23,082 nucleotides of DNA from Candidatus Bathycorpusculum fermentans (GCA_009787175.1 WRGM01000162.1:1-23082), one strand, 5' to 3'. Numbered from the stretch's first letter, positions 6,409-15,005 are shown. Notes: generated by a model from the sequence alone, not told the origin. Translations and numbers: made by a program.

Positions 6409-7421
6409 AAGAACTCTGGATAGAAACCAGCAAAAACAGCACAGAGTCAACGGATCTTATAGAACAATATTGCGATGCCACCATTGAAGGTGACACAGCC
6501 ATTTTTTTAGCAACAAAACAGCAACATAGCATATTATCACCGTCAACTGAAAATTTTGAAAAAACAAACGTTCAAAACAAAATTCTAAAAATCTGCATCT
6601 CTGACAAGCTAACAGAAAACCTAATTGTCAAAGCTGCCGAAAAAGGTGCAAGTTATCTGATAATTAGCACCACAAACTGGCGTATTATACCATTAGAAAA
6701 TCTTATTGCACGAATTAGAGGTAAAAGTAAGCTAATCGCAGAAGTAACCACTGCTGAAGAGGCGAAAATTGCACTTGAAACCTTAGAATTAGGCACTGAC
6801 GGAGTCCTGCTAAAACCCTCTCAACCCGAAGAAATAATGAAAACCATCACAATTGTCAAACCTGAAGCTTTAAAGCTTGAAATGGTTGCTGCAAATGTTG
6901 TTGCTACTAAACCGATTGGTAATGGTGCACGGGTATGTGTTGATACTTGTGATTTGATGACGCCAAATGAGGGTATGCTTGTTGGTAGTCAGAGCGCAGG
7001 GCTATTTTTAGTAGAAGCGGAGGTTAATGAGAATCCATATGTTGCGTCGCGGCCATTTAGGGTTAATGCAGGCTCTTTATCTATGTATACTTTGGGTAAT
7101 TTGCAGACTACGCGGTATCTTCAGGAGTTTAAGGCTGGTGATGAGGTGGTAATTGCTAATAGGGATGGGAAAACGCGTAGGGCAAATGTAGGTAGGATAA
7201 AGATTGAAGTTAGGCCGTTAATACTTGTTGAGGCTCAAGTTGAAAATAAGTTAATTAAGACTATTTTGCAGAATGCCGAGACTATTCGTGTAGTTACTCC
7301 TAAAGGGTCTAAGCCGGTCACTGAGCTTAAGCAAGGTGATGAGGTAATAGTTCATCTTGCAGCGAAGGGCGGTAGGCATTTTGGTACAAGTGTGCCTGAT
7401 GAAACAGTGATTGAAAAATGA
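6405..7421 (+). CDS. aroB': 3-dehydroquinate synthase II
   Basis: NAD-dependent enzyme that oxidatively deaminates ADH and cyclises it to 3-dehydroquinate, replacing bacterial AroB in many archaea. The 338-residue protein shows the family's C-terminal features: VRPLILVEAQ, VVTPKGSKPVTELKQGD and a final GRHFGTSVPDETVIEK. The start is TTG at 6405, overlapping the upstream TGA, with GGTGA seven bases before it. This is a clear translational-coupling arrangement, and the stop overlaps the next gene's ATG by four bases. Base composition changes sharply within the gene near 6880: the first part is C- and A-rich on the coding strand, the rest is G- and T-rich. The reading frame is intact. Confidence 0.92.
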   Translation: MKELWIETSKNSTESTDLIEQYCDATIEGDTAIFLATKQQHSILSPSTENFEKTNVQNKILKICISDKLTENLIVKAAEKGASYLIISTTNWRIIPLENLIARIRGKSKLIAEVTTAEEAKIALETLELGTDGVLLKPSQPEEIMKTITIVKPEALKLEMVAANVVATKPIGNGARVCVDTCDLMTPNEGMLVGSQSAGLFLVEAEVNENPYVASRPFRVNAGSLSMYTLGNLQTTRYLQEFKAGDEVVIANRDGKTRRANVGRIKIEVRPLILVEAQVENKLIKTILQNAETIRVVTPKGSKPVTELKQGDEVIVHLAAKGGRHFGTSVPDETVIEK

Positions 7422-8101
7422 CGTCAAATATTTGTGTTTCAATAAAACCAAAAAATATTCAAGAAGCATTAATTCTAATTGAGAAGGCTGAAGGTGTTAA
7501 AGCAGATTTTATTGAAGTTCGTCTGGATGATTTAGGAGAAGGGGAAGCGAAGCTTGGTGATTTATCGGCTTCAACGAGAATTCCGCTTATTGCTACAAAC
7601 AAGTTATTAAATGAAAATGGTAGTTATATGGGAACGTCATTGCAGCGTTGGCAGACTCTGTTGGATGCTGCAAATAGTGGCTTTCAATATGTTGATTTAG
7701 AGCTATCAACTGTAGAGTTGGAAAAGCAGATTATCCATTTGAAAGAGTTGGGTGTTAAGAGTATTGTTTCTTTCCACAAGTTTGATGGCTCATTTAGCAG
7801 TAGAGAGATGTGTGACATTTTAGATAGGGAAATTGGTAGCGGTGCAGATGTTTGTAAAATTGTTGGTACCGCAAAACAGGTTCAAGATAATTTTGTTGTG
7901 CTTGATTTTGTTTCAGAAAATGCGGCTAGAACTCGTCTGGTTTGTTTCTGTATGGGTAAATATGGCAGGATTTCGCGTTTGCTTTCGCCTGTTTTTGGCG
8001 CGTTTTTCACTTTTGCCGCTTTAGAGCAGGGTAGTGAGACTGCGCCTGGACAAATAAGCATAAATGAAATGAGAGCGGTCTACTCTTTATTGAGGCAATG
8101 A
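7418..8101 (+). CDS. aroD: 3-dehydroquinate dehydratase, type I
   Basis: Dehydrates 3-dehydroquinate to 3-dehydroshikimate by Schiff-base chemistry. Expected type I residues are visible: EVRLD (33-37), catalytic His120 in SFHKFDG, Lys147 in CKIVGTAK, and the C-terminal GRISRL and GQISINEMR substrate loop. At 227 residues it has normal archaeal length. The TNK...NENG segment at 60-68 is slightly divergent from the usual TxR...EGG, which may only reflect lineage. It overlaps both neighbours by ATGA, so translation is probably coupled. Confidence 0.92.
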   Translation: MTSNICVSIKPKNIQEALILIEKAEGVKADFIEVRLDDLGEGEAKLGDLSASTRIPLIATNKLLNENGSYMGTSLQRWQTLLDAANSGFQYVDLELSTVELEKQIIHLKELGVKSIVSFHKFDGSFSSREMCDILDREIGSGADVCKIVGTAKQVQDNFVVLDFVSENAARTRLVCFCMGKYGRISRLLSPVFGAFFTFAALEQGSETAPGQISINEMRAVYSLLRQ

Positions 8102-9015
8102 CTGTGACTATTTCAGGGAGAACAGGTATTTATGCAGTTATTGGTGATCCAATAGAGCACTCGTTAAGTCCTATAATGCAAAATGCCGCATTTAACGCGT
8201 TAAATATGAAATGTATTTATACAGCTTTTAGGGTAAAGTCTTCAGATGTTACTAACGCTTTGGCAGGTATGCGGGCTTTAGGTGTTTTAGGTTTGAATGT
8301 TACCATGCCTCATAAAGAAGCGGTAATAGCACACTTAGATTGGATAGAGGAAACTGCAAAGTTTCTAAATTCAGTAAATACCATACAGCTTAAAGATGAA
8401 AAACTGTTAGGGTATAGTACTGATGGTATAGGAGCGCTTATGGCGCTTAGAGAAAATAGAGCAGATCCACAGGGTAAAAGAGTATTAATACTTGGAGCAG
8501 GTGGAGCAGCACGAGCCATGGCATATGCGCTAATTAAGGAAGCAGATGAAATAGCTATTCTCAACCGCACTGTTTTAGAAGCAGAAAAATTATCAGAGAC
8601 ATTAAAAAGTAAATTTAACAAAAAAATCATCACAGGATCACTCTCACCAGAAAGTATTAGAGAAAAAATCAAAGACACAGACATCCTCCTAAATGCAACA
8701 TCTGTTGGAATGAAACCTAACATAAATCAAAGCTTAATTACACCAGATAATCTGAAAGCTGACTTGACAGTTATGGATCTAATTTACAATCCACTTGAGA
8801 CACAACTTGTCAAATATTCCAAGGCAGCTGGTGCCAGAGTAATAAGTGGTATAGAGATGTTAATTTATCAAGGTGCGGCAGCGTTTGAAATTTGGACAGG
8901 GCAGCAAGCTCCAGTGCAGGTTATGAGAAAAGCAATTTTGGAACAAAAATGTTGGAGTGTAGGGTATGAGAGAAGAGGCATCAGCGTTAGCTCATGGCGC
9001 AGCAACAATTGTTAA
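8098..9015 (+). CDS. aroE: Shikimate dehydrogenase
   Basis: NADPH-dependent reduction of 3-dehydroshikimate to shikimate. The N-terminal substrate domain has HSLSPIMQNAAFN (21-33), NVTMPHKEAV with catalytic Lys73, and NSVNT and STDG with Asp109. The Rossmann domain has GAGGAARA (133-140) and NRT. The usual family end is reached near IWTGQQAPVQVMRKAI. A further tail of about 20 residues (EQKCWSVGYERRG...) overlaps the start of the shikimate kinase gene by 50 bases in another frame. The tail is unlike the family and may be a by-product of a lost stop codon. The start is ATGA-coupled to aroD. Confidence 0.92.
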   Translation: MTVTISGRTGIYAVIGDPIEHSLSPIMQNAAFNALNMKCIYTAFRVKSSDVTNALAGMRALGVLGLNVTMPHKEAVIAHLDWIEETAKFLNSVNTIQLKDEKLLGYSTDGIGALMALRENRADPQGKRVLILGAGGAARAMAYALIKEADEIAILNRTVLEAEKLSETLKSKFNKKIITGSLSPESIREKIKDTDILLNATSVGMKPNINQSLITPDNLKADLTVMDLIYNPLETQLVKYSKAAGARVISGIEMLIYQGAAAFEIWTGQQAPVQVMRKAILEQKCWSVGYERRGISVSSWRSNNC

Positions 9016-9841
9016 TGCTATAGCTACTAAGAAGGGAGCAGCATTTGGTGTTGACCTCCATACTAAGGCGCAGGTAAAATTAACTGATGAGCCGCAGGTT
9101 ATTGAGACTGAAATTATGTCTGATACTGCAGAGAGTCCTATTTTAAGTCAAAAAACCGTTACAGCTGTTCTTAAACGTTTTAATTTAGAAAAAGAGTTCG
9201 GCGCGAAAGTTAAAACATGGAGTAACATACCTATCGCTAGAGGTTTAAAGAGCAGCAGTGTAGCAGCTAACGCGGTAGTTCTTGCAACATTGAGCACGTT
9301 AGGTAAATCTCTTGAGGACTTGGAAATTGTAAAGTTAGGTGTTTTGTCAGCTCTTGAAGCAAAAGTTACCATTACAGGCGCATTTGATGATGCCTGCGCA
9401 TCATATTTTGGCGGATTAGTAGTAACTGATAATTTAAACTGTAAACTGGTAAAACAAGAAGCATTAAATGATGATGAATACATTATTCTGTTTCAAATTC
9501 CACCCAAAAAAATGTACACCGTAAACACAGATACCAGCAAACTCTCAACAATTAAACCACAAATTGAAAAAGCATACAACATGGCTATAGATGGGCTTTA
9601 CTGGGAAGCGTTAACATTAAATGGACAAAGCTATTCAACAGCACTTGGACTTAATACTAAAATAGCCACAGCCGCTTTATCAGCGGGAGCGAGAGCAGCG
9701 GGTTTGTGTGGTAAGGGGCCTACGACTACGGCGGTTGTATCTAAGGATTATGTTGAACAGGTGAGAGCGGTTTGGCAGGGTTTTGAGGGTGAAGTTATAC
9801 AGGCTAGTTTGAATCATGAAAAGGCTAAGGTATTTGCGTAA
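8966..9841 (+). CDS. Archaeal shikimate kinase (GHMP family)
   Basis: Phosphorylates shikimate to shikimate 3-phosphate with ATP. It belongs to the GHMP kinase superfamily, the non-orthologous archaeal replacement of bacterial AroK. Features are an N-terminal GAATIVNAIATKKGAAFGVD, the ATP-binding PIARGLKSSS (89-98), and a C-terminal GARAAGLCGKGPTTTAVV. At 291 residues it is normal for the family. The ATG at 8966 is supported by GGAG about 10 bases upstream, which places the start inside the aroE tail. The stop overlaps the next ATG by one base. Confidence 0.92.
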   Translation: MREEASALAHGAATIVNAIATKKGAAFGVDLHTKAQVKLTDEPQVIETEIMSDTAESPILSQKTVTAVLKRFNLEKEFGAKVKTWSNIPIARGLKSSSVAANAVVLATLSTLGKSLEDLEIVKLGVLSALEAKVTITGAFDDACASYFGGLVVTDNLNCKLVKQEALNDDEYIILFQIPPKKMYTVNTDTSKLSTIKPQIEKAYNMAIDGLYWEALTLNGQSYSTALGLNTKIATAALSAGARAAGLCGKGPTTTAVVSKDYVEQVRAVWQGFEGEVIQASLNHEKAKVFA

Positions 9842-11148
9842 TGGTTGATGTAACGGTTAAATCTGTAAATAAGTTGCATGGTGTTTTAGCTGCGCCGGCG
9901 TCAAAGTCTTACTCGCAGCGTATGCTTATAGCAGCTGCGCTCTCTAAGGGATCTGGACGGGTTGTAAATCCGCTTTTGTCAGAGGACACTTTGGCGACTC
10001 TTCGAGCGATTACAGCGTTAGGTATTCAAATACAGAAATATGAGGATCATTGGACAGTTAAAGGTACAGGGGAATTGAAAGCATCTGCGGGTTTGATAGA
10101 TGTAGGTGAATCGGGAGCAACTTTGCGGTTTATAATTCCCATAGCTGCTTTAGCGTTGGGACGTTCAACATTTCTGTTATCCTCCTCTCTTGAGCGCAGA
10201 CCAATTGAACCATTGTTGTCAAGTCTTAAAATGCTCAATGTAGAGGCTTACTCTAAACAGGTAAATGGACATCAGACCATTATAGTTGAAGGAAAAAAAG
10301 AGATAGCTGGTGGAAGAACATGCATCTCAGGGGATGTTAGTAGTCAATTTATAAGTGGTTTAATGTTTGCCTGTCCAATGGCTAAGACAGATACGGAAAT
10401 ACAAGTTACAACACCATTAGAATCTATAGATTATGTTAAAATGACACAAGAAGTCCTAGCCATGCATCAGATTGAGGTGCAGATAAGTGAGGATTATCGG
10501 CGTATTTATATTCCAAGTAAGCAAATTTTCAGGCAGGTTGACAGTAAAGTGCCAGGAGACTTTTCCTCAGCAGCCTTTCTCTTAGCCGCAGCAGCTATTA
10601 CTAATTCGAGTGTGACAATTGAGAATCTAAATTATAAGTCAATGCAAGGTGATAGGGCAATTTTAGATGTTTTGGAGCAGATGGGAGTTATCGAAAAAAT
10701 CTGCGATGACAGTATAAAGGTTCAGGGTGTAGACGGCGTTTTGAAAGCGGTGGATATTGATGCGAAAAATATTCCTGATCTTATCCCAATATGTACAGTA
10801 TTAGCCTGTTATGCAAATGGGCAATCAAAAATTTTTAACGCTCAACGTTTAAAGTTTAAAGAATCTGACAGATTAGCGGCTATCTATGAAGAGTTAACAA
10901 AAATGGGTGCTTCAATAGACATAGACGAGTCAAGTTTGACCATTAAAGGTCCCTGCAAACTGGAGGGGGCAGCTATAAATTCGCACAATGATCACCGAAT
11001 CGCCATGGCCTGCGCCGTTGCGGCTCTGAGGGCAAAGGGGGAAACTATTGTTAAAAATGCTGACTGTGTCAGAAAGTCTTATCCATCCTTCTTTAATGAT
11101 TTATCAAGTATAGGAGCTGAAATAAGTGACGGGGAACTCGTTAGGTAG
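9841..11148 (+). CDS. aroA: 3-phosphoshikimate 1-carboxyvinyltransferase (EPSP synthase)
   Basis: Transfers enolpyruvyl from PEP to shikimate 3-phosphate. Family motifs run in order: APASKSYSQR (18-27), GESGATLRF, LERRPIEPL, GDVSSQF, VPGDFSSAAF, RLKFKESDR, then HNDHRIAM near the end. At 435 residues it is full length with the two expected halves of the inside-out alpha/beta barrel. The start is at TAATG with the kinase gene. Its end overlaps the aroC start by 23 bases and it stops with TAG. Confidence 0.95.
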   Translation: MVDVTVKSVNKLHGVLAAPASKSYSQRMLIAAALSKGSGRVVNPLLSEDTLATLRAITALGIQIQKYEDHWTVKGTGELKASAGLIDVGESGATLRFIIPIAALALGRSTFLLSSSLERRPIEPLLSSLKMLNVEAYSKQVNGHQTIIVEGKKEIAGGRTCISGDVSSQFISGLMFACPMAKTDTEIQVTTPLESIDYVKMTQEVLAMHQIEVQISEDYRRIYIPSKQIFRQVDSKVPGDFSSAAFLLAAAAITNSSVTIENLNYKSMQGDRAILDVLEQMGVIEKICDDSIKVQGVDGVLKAVDIDAKNIPDLIPICTVLACYANGQSKIFNAQRLKFKESDRLAAIYEELTKMGASIDIDESSLTIKGPCKLEGAAINSHNDHRIAMACAVAALRAKGETIVKNADCVRKSYPSFFNDLSSIGAEISDGELVR

Positions 11149-12244
11149 AGAATTTAGTATAACCACATTTGGAGAAAGCCACGGTAAAAATGTTGGCGTA
11201 CTAATTGATGGCTGTCCAGCTGGGCTGCCGCTTTTAGAAGAGGATTTCCAAAAGGAGCTTGATCGGAGAATTCCAGCGCAACATGATATTGTCTCGGCTC
11301 GTGTGGAGAAAGACTGCGCAAAAATTTTAAGTGGTGTATTTAACGGTAAAACCACAGGTGCCCCCATCACAGTTATGGTGGAGAATAGAGAAACACGAAG
11401 CAGTGATTATGATCAGATAAAAGATTTGCCACGTCCGGGTCATTCTGATTTTTCAGCTCATGTGCGTTATGGTGGTTTTAATGATTATCGTGGTGGTGGA
11501 AGATTTTCAGGTCGCGTTACAGTGGCGCTTATATTAGCAGGGGTAATTGCTAAAAAGCTTTTGAGTCGATATAGCATTGACGTTTTAGCCTATACTGTTT
11601 CAATAGGTAAAATTAGGTCTGATGAAAAATTGGGTTTTGTTCAAACGCGTAAAAATCGTGATAGTGCGGCTACTCGGTGTCCTGATCTAGTTTGTGCTAA
11701 GAAAATGGATGAGGCTATTATTGCGGCTAAAAACGTGGGGGATAGTGTAGGTGGGATTATTGAGTGCATTACGTTAAATATGCCTACAGGTATAGGAGAG
11801 CCATTATTTGATGCATTAGATGCTGATTTAGCTAAGGCGTTATTTGGGATTTCTGCGGTGAAAGGGGTAGAGTTTGGTGCAGGGTTTGCTGCGGCTGAAA
11901 TGTTGGGTTCTCAGAATAATGATGAGTTTATAGTGGAAAATGGTAAAGTTGAGTCTGTTACAAATAATGCGGGGGGCATATTGGGTGGTTTAAGCAGTGG
12001 TATGCCTATAGTGCTTAGAGTGGTAATTAAGCCGACCTCATCTATTAGTAGAGAGCAGAAAACTGTTAGGCTTTCAACTATGGGAAATGCAACGTTGAGT
12101 GTGACAGGTAGACATGATCCATGTATTGTTCCTAAAGCGGTGCCAGTGGTGGAAGCGGTTGTAGCAGTAACTTTGGTGGATCATCTTATGCGTGCAGGAT
12201 ATATTCCTAAAGTTTTAGAAGAGAAAAATGAGGAGAAGAGGTAA
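11126..12244 (+). CDS. aroC: Chorismate synthase
   Basis: Makes chorismate from EPSP using reduced flavin. Signatures are TTFGESHGKNVG (13-24), RPGHSDFSAHVRYGG, YRGGGRFSGRVT and, near the end, RHDPCIVPKAVPVVEA. It is 372 residues, full length. The start is GTG at 11126, with GGAG nine bases upstream lying inside aroA, and gives a proper N-terminus (TGNSLGREFSITTFG). It is the last step of the common pathway and is followed directly by chorismate mutase, the branch to prephenate. Confidence 0.95.
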   Translation: MTGNSLGREFSITTFGESHGKNVGVLIDGCPAGLPLLEEDFQKELDRRIPAQHDIVSARVEKDCAKILSGVFNGKTTGAPITVMVENRETRSSDYDQIKDLPRPGHSDFSAHVRYGGFNDYRGGGRFSGRVTVALILAGVIAKKLLSRYSIDVLAYTVSIGKIRSDEKLGFVQTRKNRDSAATRCPDLVCAKKMDEAIIAAKNVGDSVGGIIECITLNMPTGIGEPLFDALDADLAKALFGISAVKGVEFGAGFAAAEMLGSQNNDEFIVENGKVESVTNNAGGILGGLSSGMPIVLRVVIKPTSSISREQKTVRLSTMGNATLSVTGRHDPCIVPKAVPVVEAVVAVTLVDHLMRAGYIPKVLEEKNEEKR

Positions 12245-12245
12245 A

Positions 12246-12506
12246 GTGGAAGATCTTCAGATATTGCGTGGTCGTATAGATGTAATTGATAATCAGATTT
12301 TGAAGGCGTTAGGTGAGCGTGTTGCTATTTGTCGAAAAATTGGTGAATATAAAAAACAGCATGGTTTACCTGTAGAGGATAAGGTTAGGGAAGGTAAAGT
12401 TTACAGTAAGGTTAGAGAAAAGGCGGTTGAATTTCAATTAGACCCTGCTCGAATTGAAACACTTTACCACGAAATAGTTAATATATGCAGTGACATTCAA
12501 AAATAG
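12246..12506 (+). CDS. Chorismate mutase, AroQ type
   Basis: Converts chorismate to prephenate. It is a small all-helical AroQ domain with the usual charged active-site pattern: LRGRIDVID, ERVAICRKIGEYKKQHG and VEDKVREGKV. GTG at 12246 is preferred because AGGAG lies 10 bases before it and family proteins usually begin just before this point. An in-frame ATG at 12228, overlapping aroC, would add six basic residues without a good Shine-Dalgarno site. It is not fused to PheA or TyrA, as is common in archaea. It stops with TAG, and 26 bases separate it from the aminotransferase. Confidence 0.88.
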   Translation: MEDLQILRGRIDVIDNQILKALGERVAICRKIGEYKKQHGLPVEDKVREGKVYSKVREKAVEFQLDPARIETLYHEIVNICSDIQK

Positions 12507-12532
12507 AAGAAATATTTAACGGAGATATTCTT

Positions 12533-13612
12533 ATGCTATATGAAATAAATGAGAAAGCACTTAAATTAGAAAGTGAAGGAAAAAAAATAATACGCTTAAA
12601 CCTTGGCGACCCCGACATGGCTACGCCGTCTGAAATTGTAGAAGCATCATATGCTGCTATGAAGGCAGGTAAGACAAAGTATTCCTCTTCATATGGTGAG
12701 CTTAAACTTCGCCAAAAAATCGCTGAAGTACACGGTGTTAAAGCAGAAAATGTAGTTATAACACCGGGCTCAAAATGGGCTATTTTTAGCACAATGTTTC
12801 TAACTATGAAAAACGGCGGCAACGTAATCATACCCACACCCTATTGGACCGCTTATGATTTAATTGCTAAAAGTATAGGCGCTCAAACAAAGCTGCTTAA
12901 AACAGAAATGGAAACAGGCTGGAAAGTTGACTTAGGCAAGCTTGAGAGCCTAATTGATAACGAAACAAAAATGATTATTCTAAATAATCCAAGTAATCCA
13001 ACAAGCAAAGTTATTGATGATAAAACACTTGACGGAATTGTTGAAATCGCAAACAAGAGAGGCATAATTGTACTCTCCGATGAGGTTTACGGCGCAATTT
13101 CATTTAGCAAAACCAAGAGCATCCTTGACTATGGCACAGACACTAAGCACATTCTCTCCAACGGCTTTAGCAAAACCTTCACTATGACAGGCTGGCGCAT
13201 AGGCTATATAGTAGCAAACAAAATGTTCATAGACCAAGTAACTAAACTAAACCAGATAACATTCAACAACGTACCAGTCTTCATCCAAGAAGCCGCAATG
13301 AAAGGCTTAGAGCTTCATAAACAAATAGCAGAGAACATTAAGGCCAAATACAAACAACGCGCAGACCTTGCAAACAAAAAATTAAGCGCCGCAGGCTTTA
13401 AATTTACACAACCAGAGGCACCATTCTACGTATTTCCTAAACGCGACGGCTTAGATGGAGAAAAATTCACCCTCAACCTACTTGACAGTGGCGTAGCAGT
13501 AGCACCAGGCACAAGCTTTGGCGATTACAGAGAACATTTCCGCATAAGCCTAACCGCTCCAGACAATGAAATAGAAACAGGTCTAGACAAAATCTGCGAG
13601 GTAACACAATAA
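12533..13612 (+). CDS. Class I/II PLP aminotransferase, probably aromatic
   Basis: Fold-type I aminotransferase related to aspartate aminotransferases. Visible residues are LNLGDPDMATP (22-32), NNPSNPT (151-157), Asp183 and Tyr186 (SDEVYG), the PLP-binding Lys214 in SNGFSKTFTMTG, and Arg222 in GWRIGY. It has 359 residues. The ATG has GGAG about nine bases upstream. Its place between chorismate mutase and TyrA suggests it aminates phenylpyruvate and 4-hydroxyphenylpyruvate to Phe and Tyr, or prephenate. The family is promiscuous, so the substrate is inferred from context. Confidence 0.87.
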   Translation: MLYEINEKALKLESEGKKIIRLNLGDPDMATPSEIVEASYAAMKAGKTKYSSSYGELKLRQKIAEVHGVKAENVVITPGSKWAIFSTMFLTMKNGGNVIIPTPYWTAYDLIAKSIGAQTKLLKTEMETGWKVDLGKLESLIDNETKMIILNNPSNPTSKVIDDKTLDGIVEIANKRGIIVLSDEVYGAISFSKTKSILDYGTDTKHILSNGFSKTFTMTGWRIGYIVANKMFIDQVTKLNQITFNNVPVFIQEAAMKGLELHKQIAENIKAKYKQRADLANKKLSAAGFKFTQPEAPFYVFPKRDGLDGEKFTLNLLDSGVAVAPGTSFGDYREHFRISLTAPDNEIETGLDKICEVTQ

Positions 13613-14488
13613 ATGAGAATAGCCATTCTCGGCGCAGGCAAAATGGGAATATGGCTCGCTAAATTCTGCAAAAACAAAAACATAACGGTAATCCTTGCAG
13701 GTCGCAGCACCGAGAAACTGGCTAAACTCAAAAACGAGTTACAAATTGAAACAACCACGGATTTTCAGGAAGCAGTAAAAAACACGGATATAGTTCTCGT
13801 TTGCACATCCATATCTTCCTTTGAAGACATAATCAAAAAAATCGCGCCAGCCACACAGGATAAACAGGTAATAATGGATATTTGCTCTATCAAAGAACAC
13901 CCCGTAAACATTATGCATCAATACATCAAAAACGCAACTATATTAGGCACCCACCCAGTCTTCGGTCCCGGAAGCAATGGCATAAATCATAAAGCGTGCG
14001 TATTAACACCTACTAATTCACAAGAAGAAAACATAGCAGAACAATACAGACAATGGCTTGAAAAAGAAGGAGCCAACGTCTTTATAATGACACCACAAAA
14101 ACATGACGAACTAATGTCCATAATTTTAGGACTACCACACTTCATCGGACTAATTACATGCGAAACACTACTCGCACAAGAAAACTTTACAAAATCCAAA
14201 AAACTTGCCGGCACCACATACCGCATGCTCTTCACCCTAGCAGAAGCCACAGCACAAGAAACACCTGACCTCTACGCTAATGTACAAACTAAATTATCAA
14301 CTTTGGGCAACATGGAAGAAAAATTCATCCAAAACGCCCAAACATTACTTGACTTAATAAAAAACAAAGACAACACCGAGATCATGGCAAGAATAGAACG
14401 ACTACGAACAAAACTAGCCAAAATTGATAACGACAACAACAAGAGCTATGAAACAATGTACAAAATGCTACAATCAGCCGAAGAGTAA
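13613..14488 (+). CDS. tyrA: Prephenate dehydrogenase
   Basis: Oxidative decarboxylation of prephenate to 4-hydroxyphenylpyruvate for tyrosine. The N-terminal Rossmann domain has ILGAGKMG (5-12). Arg31 in LAGRS, at the end of strand 2 where NAD enzymes usually carry an acidic residue, hints at NADP use. SIKE (92-95) and LGTHPVFGPG with His114 are the TyrA active-site motifs. The C-terminal third is helical. It has 291 residues and no chorismate mutase or ACT domain. ATG follows the upstream TAA directly, with GAGGT about 10 bases before. It is the last gene of the tight operon. Coding-strand composition is strongly A- and C-rich. Confidence 0.93.
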   Translation: MRIAILGAGKMGIWLAKFCKNKNITVILAGRSTEKLAKLKNELQIETTTDFQEAVKNTDIVLVCTSISSFEDIIKKIAPATQDKQVIMDICSIKEHPVNIMHQYIKNATILGTHPVFGPGSNGINHKACVLTPTNSQEENIAEQYRQWLEKEGANVFIMTPQKHDELMSIILGLPHFIGLITCETLLAQENFTKSKKLAGTTYRMLFTLAEATAQETPDLYANVQTKLSTLGNMEEKFIQNAQTLLDLIKNKDNTEIMARIERLRTKLAKIDNDNNKSYETMYKMLQSAEE

Positions 14489-14510
14489 AACTAATTTATA
14501 CTACTATTCC

Positions 14511-14524
14511 ATGTATGAATACAT
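14511..14524 (+). promoter_or_regulatory. Inverted repeat between tyrA and the zinc-ribbon gene
   Basis: ATGTAT-GA-ATACAT is symmetric with a two-base centre, flanked by CC and TGG. A two-base loop is poor for RNA, so a DNA operator is more likely. AT-rich TATA candidates lie on both sides (TTTATA near 14495-14500 and GTATATC near 14529-14535), which suggests the next gene may have its own promoter. Confidence 0.3.
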
Positions 14525-14580
14525 TGGTGTATATCAAAATGTCTAATTACCTCTTAACCTACAATAGCGGATGGTAGCTT

Positions 14581-14997
14581 ATGGAAAACTGTGCTAAATG
14601 TGGGAAAGAGCTCTTGTGGAACGAAAGTAAACTGGTTTTCTGGAACAAACAATTAAAGAAGGGTTACATTAGGTGGATGGCTTTTGGTGCGCCCTATTTT
14701 GGTAAAGAGAGGAAAATTCCGAAATATGAAGGAAAAAAGCTATGTCAAGACTGCGCTATTGAAGTTTTTGAAGAGGCTATGGCTCAAGCTCCTGCTATAC
14801 CAATTGAAGGAGAAGATTTCGCGGCTCTGAGAAGAACTATGGTAGAGAGCGGTATAGTAATGTCAGCGTTTAACTGTCCAAAATGTGACAAGATGAATGA
14901 TATACCTGAAGCAGGTAAACTATTAATCTGTAGCCATTGCGGTAATCCTATAAAACCAAAAGACATATACGAAAAAATTAAAGAGCTAACGAAATAG
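14581..14997 (+). CDS. Protein with two zinc-ribbon CxxC pairs, function unknown
   Basis: A 138-residue soluble protein that I do not recognise. Four CxxC pairs are visible: Cys4/Cys7, Cys55/Cys58, Cys99/Cys102 and Cys117/Cys120. The last two form a compact C-terminal zinc ribbon (NCPKCDK...LLICSHCGNPI). The first two could form a split N-terminal site around a basic, aromatic insert (WNKQLKKGYIRWMAFG). A GGATGGT lies about 5 bases before the ATG. It lies 92 bases after tyrA on the same strand, with its own possible promoter, and ends 8 bases from the convergent pheA stop. Nucleic-acid binding or a scaffold role is possible, but nothing in the sequence decides. Confidence 0.8.
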   Translation: MENCAKCGKELLWNESKLVFWNKQLKKGYIRWMAFGAPYFGKERKIPKYEGKKLCQDCAIEVFEEAMAQAPAIPIEGEDFAALRRTMVESGIVMSAFNCPKCDKMNDIPEAGKLLICSHCGNPIKPKDIYEKIKELTK

Positions 14998-15005
14998 CTC
15001 CTGAA

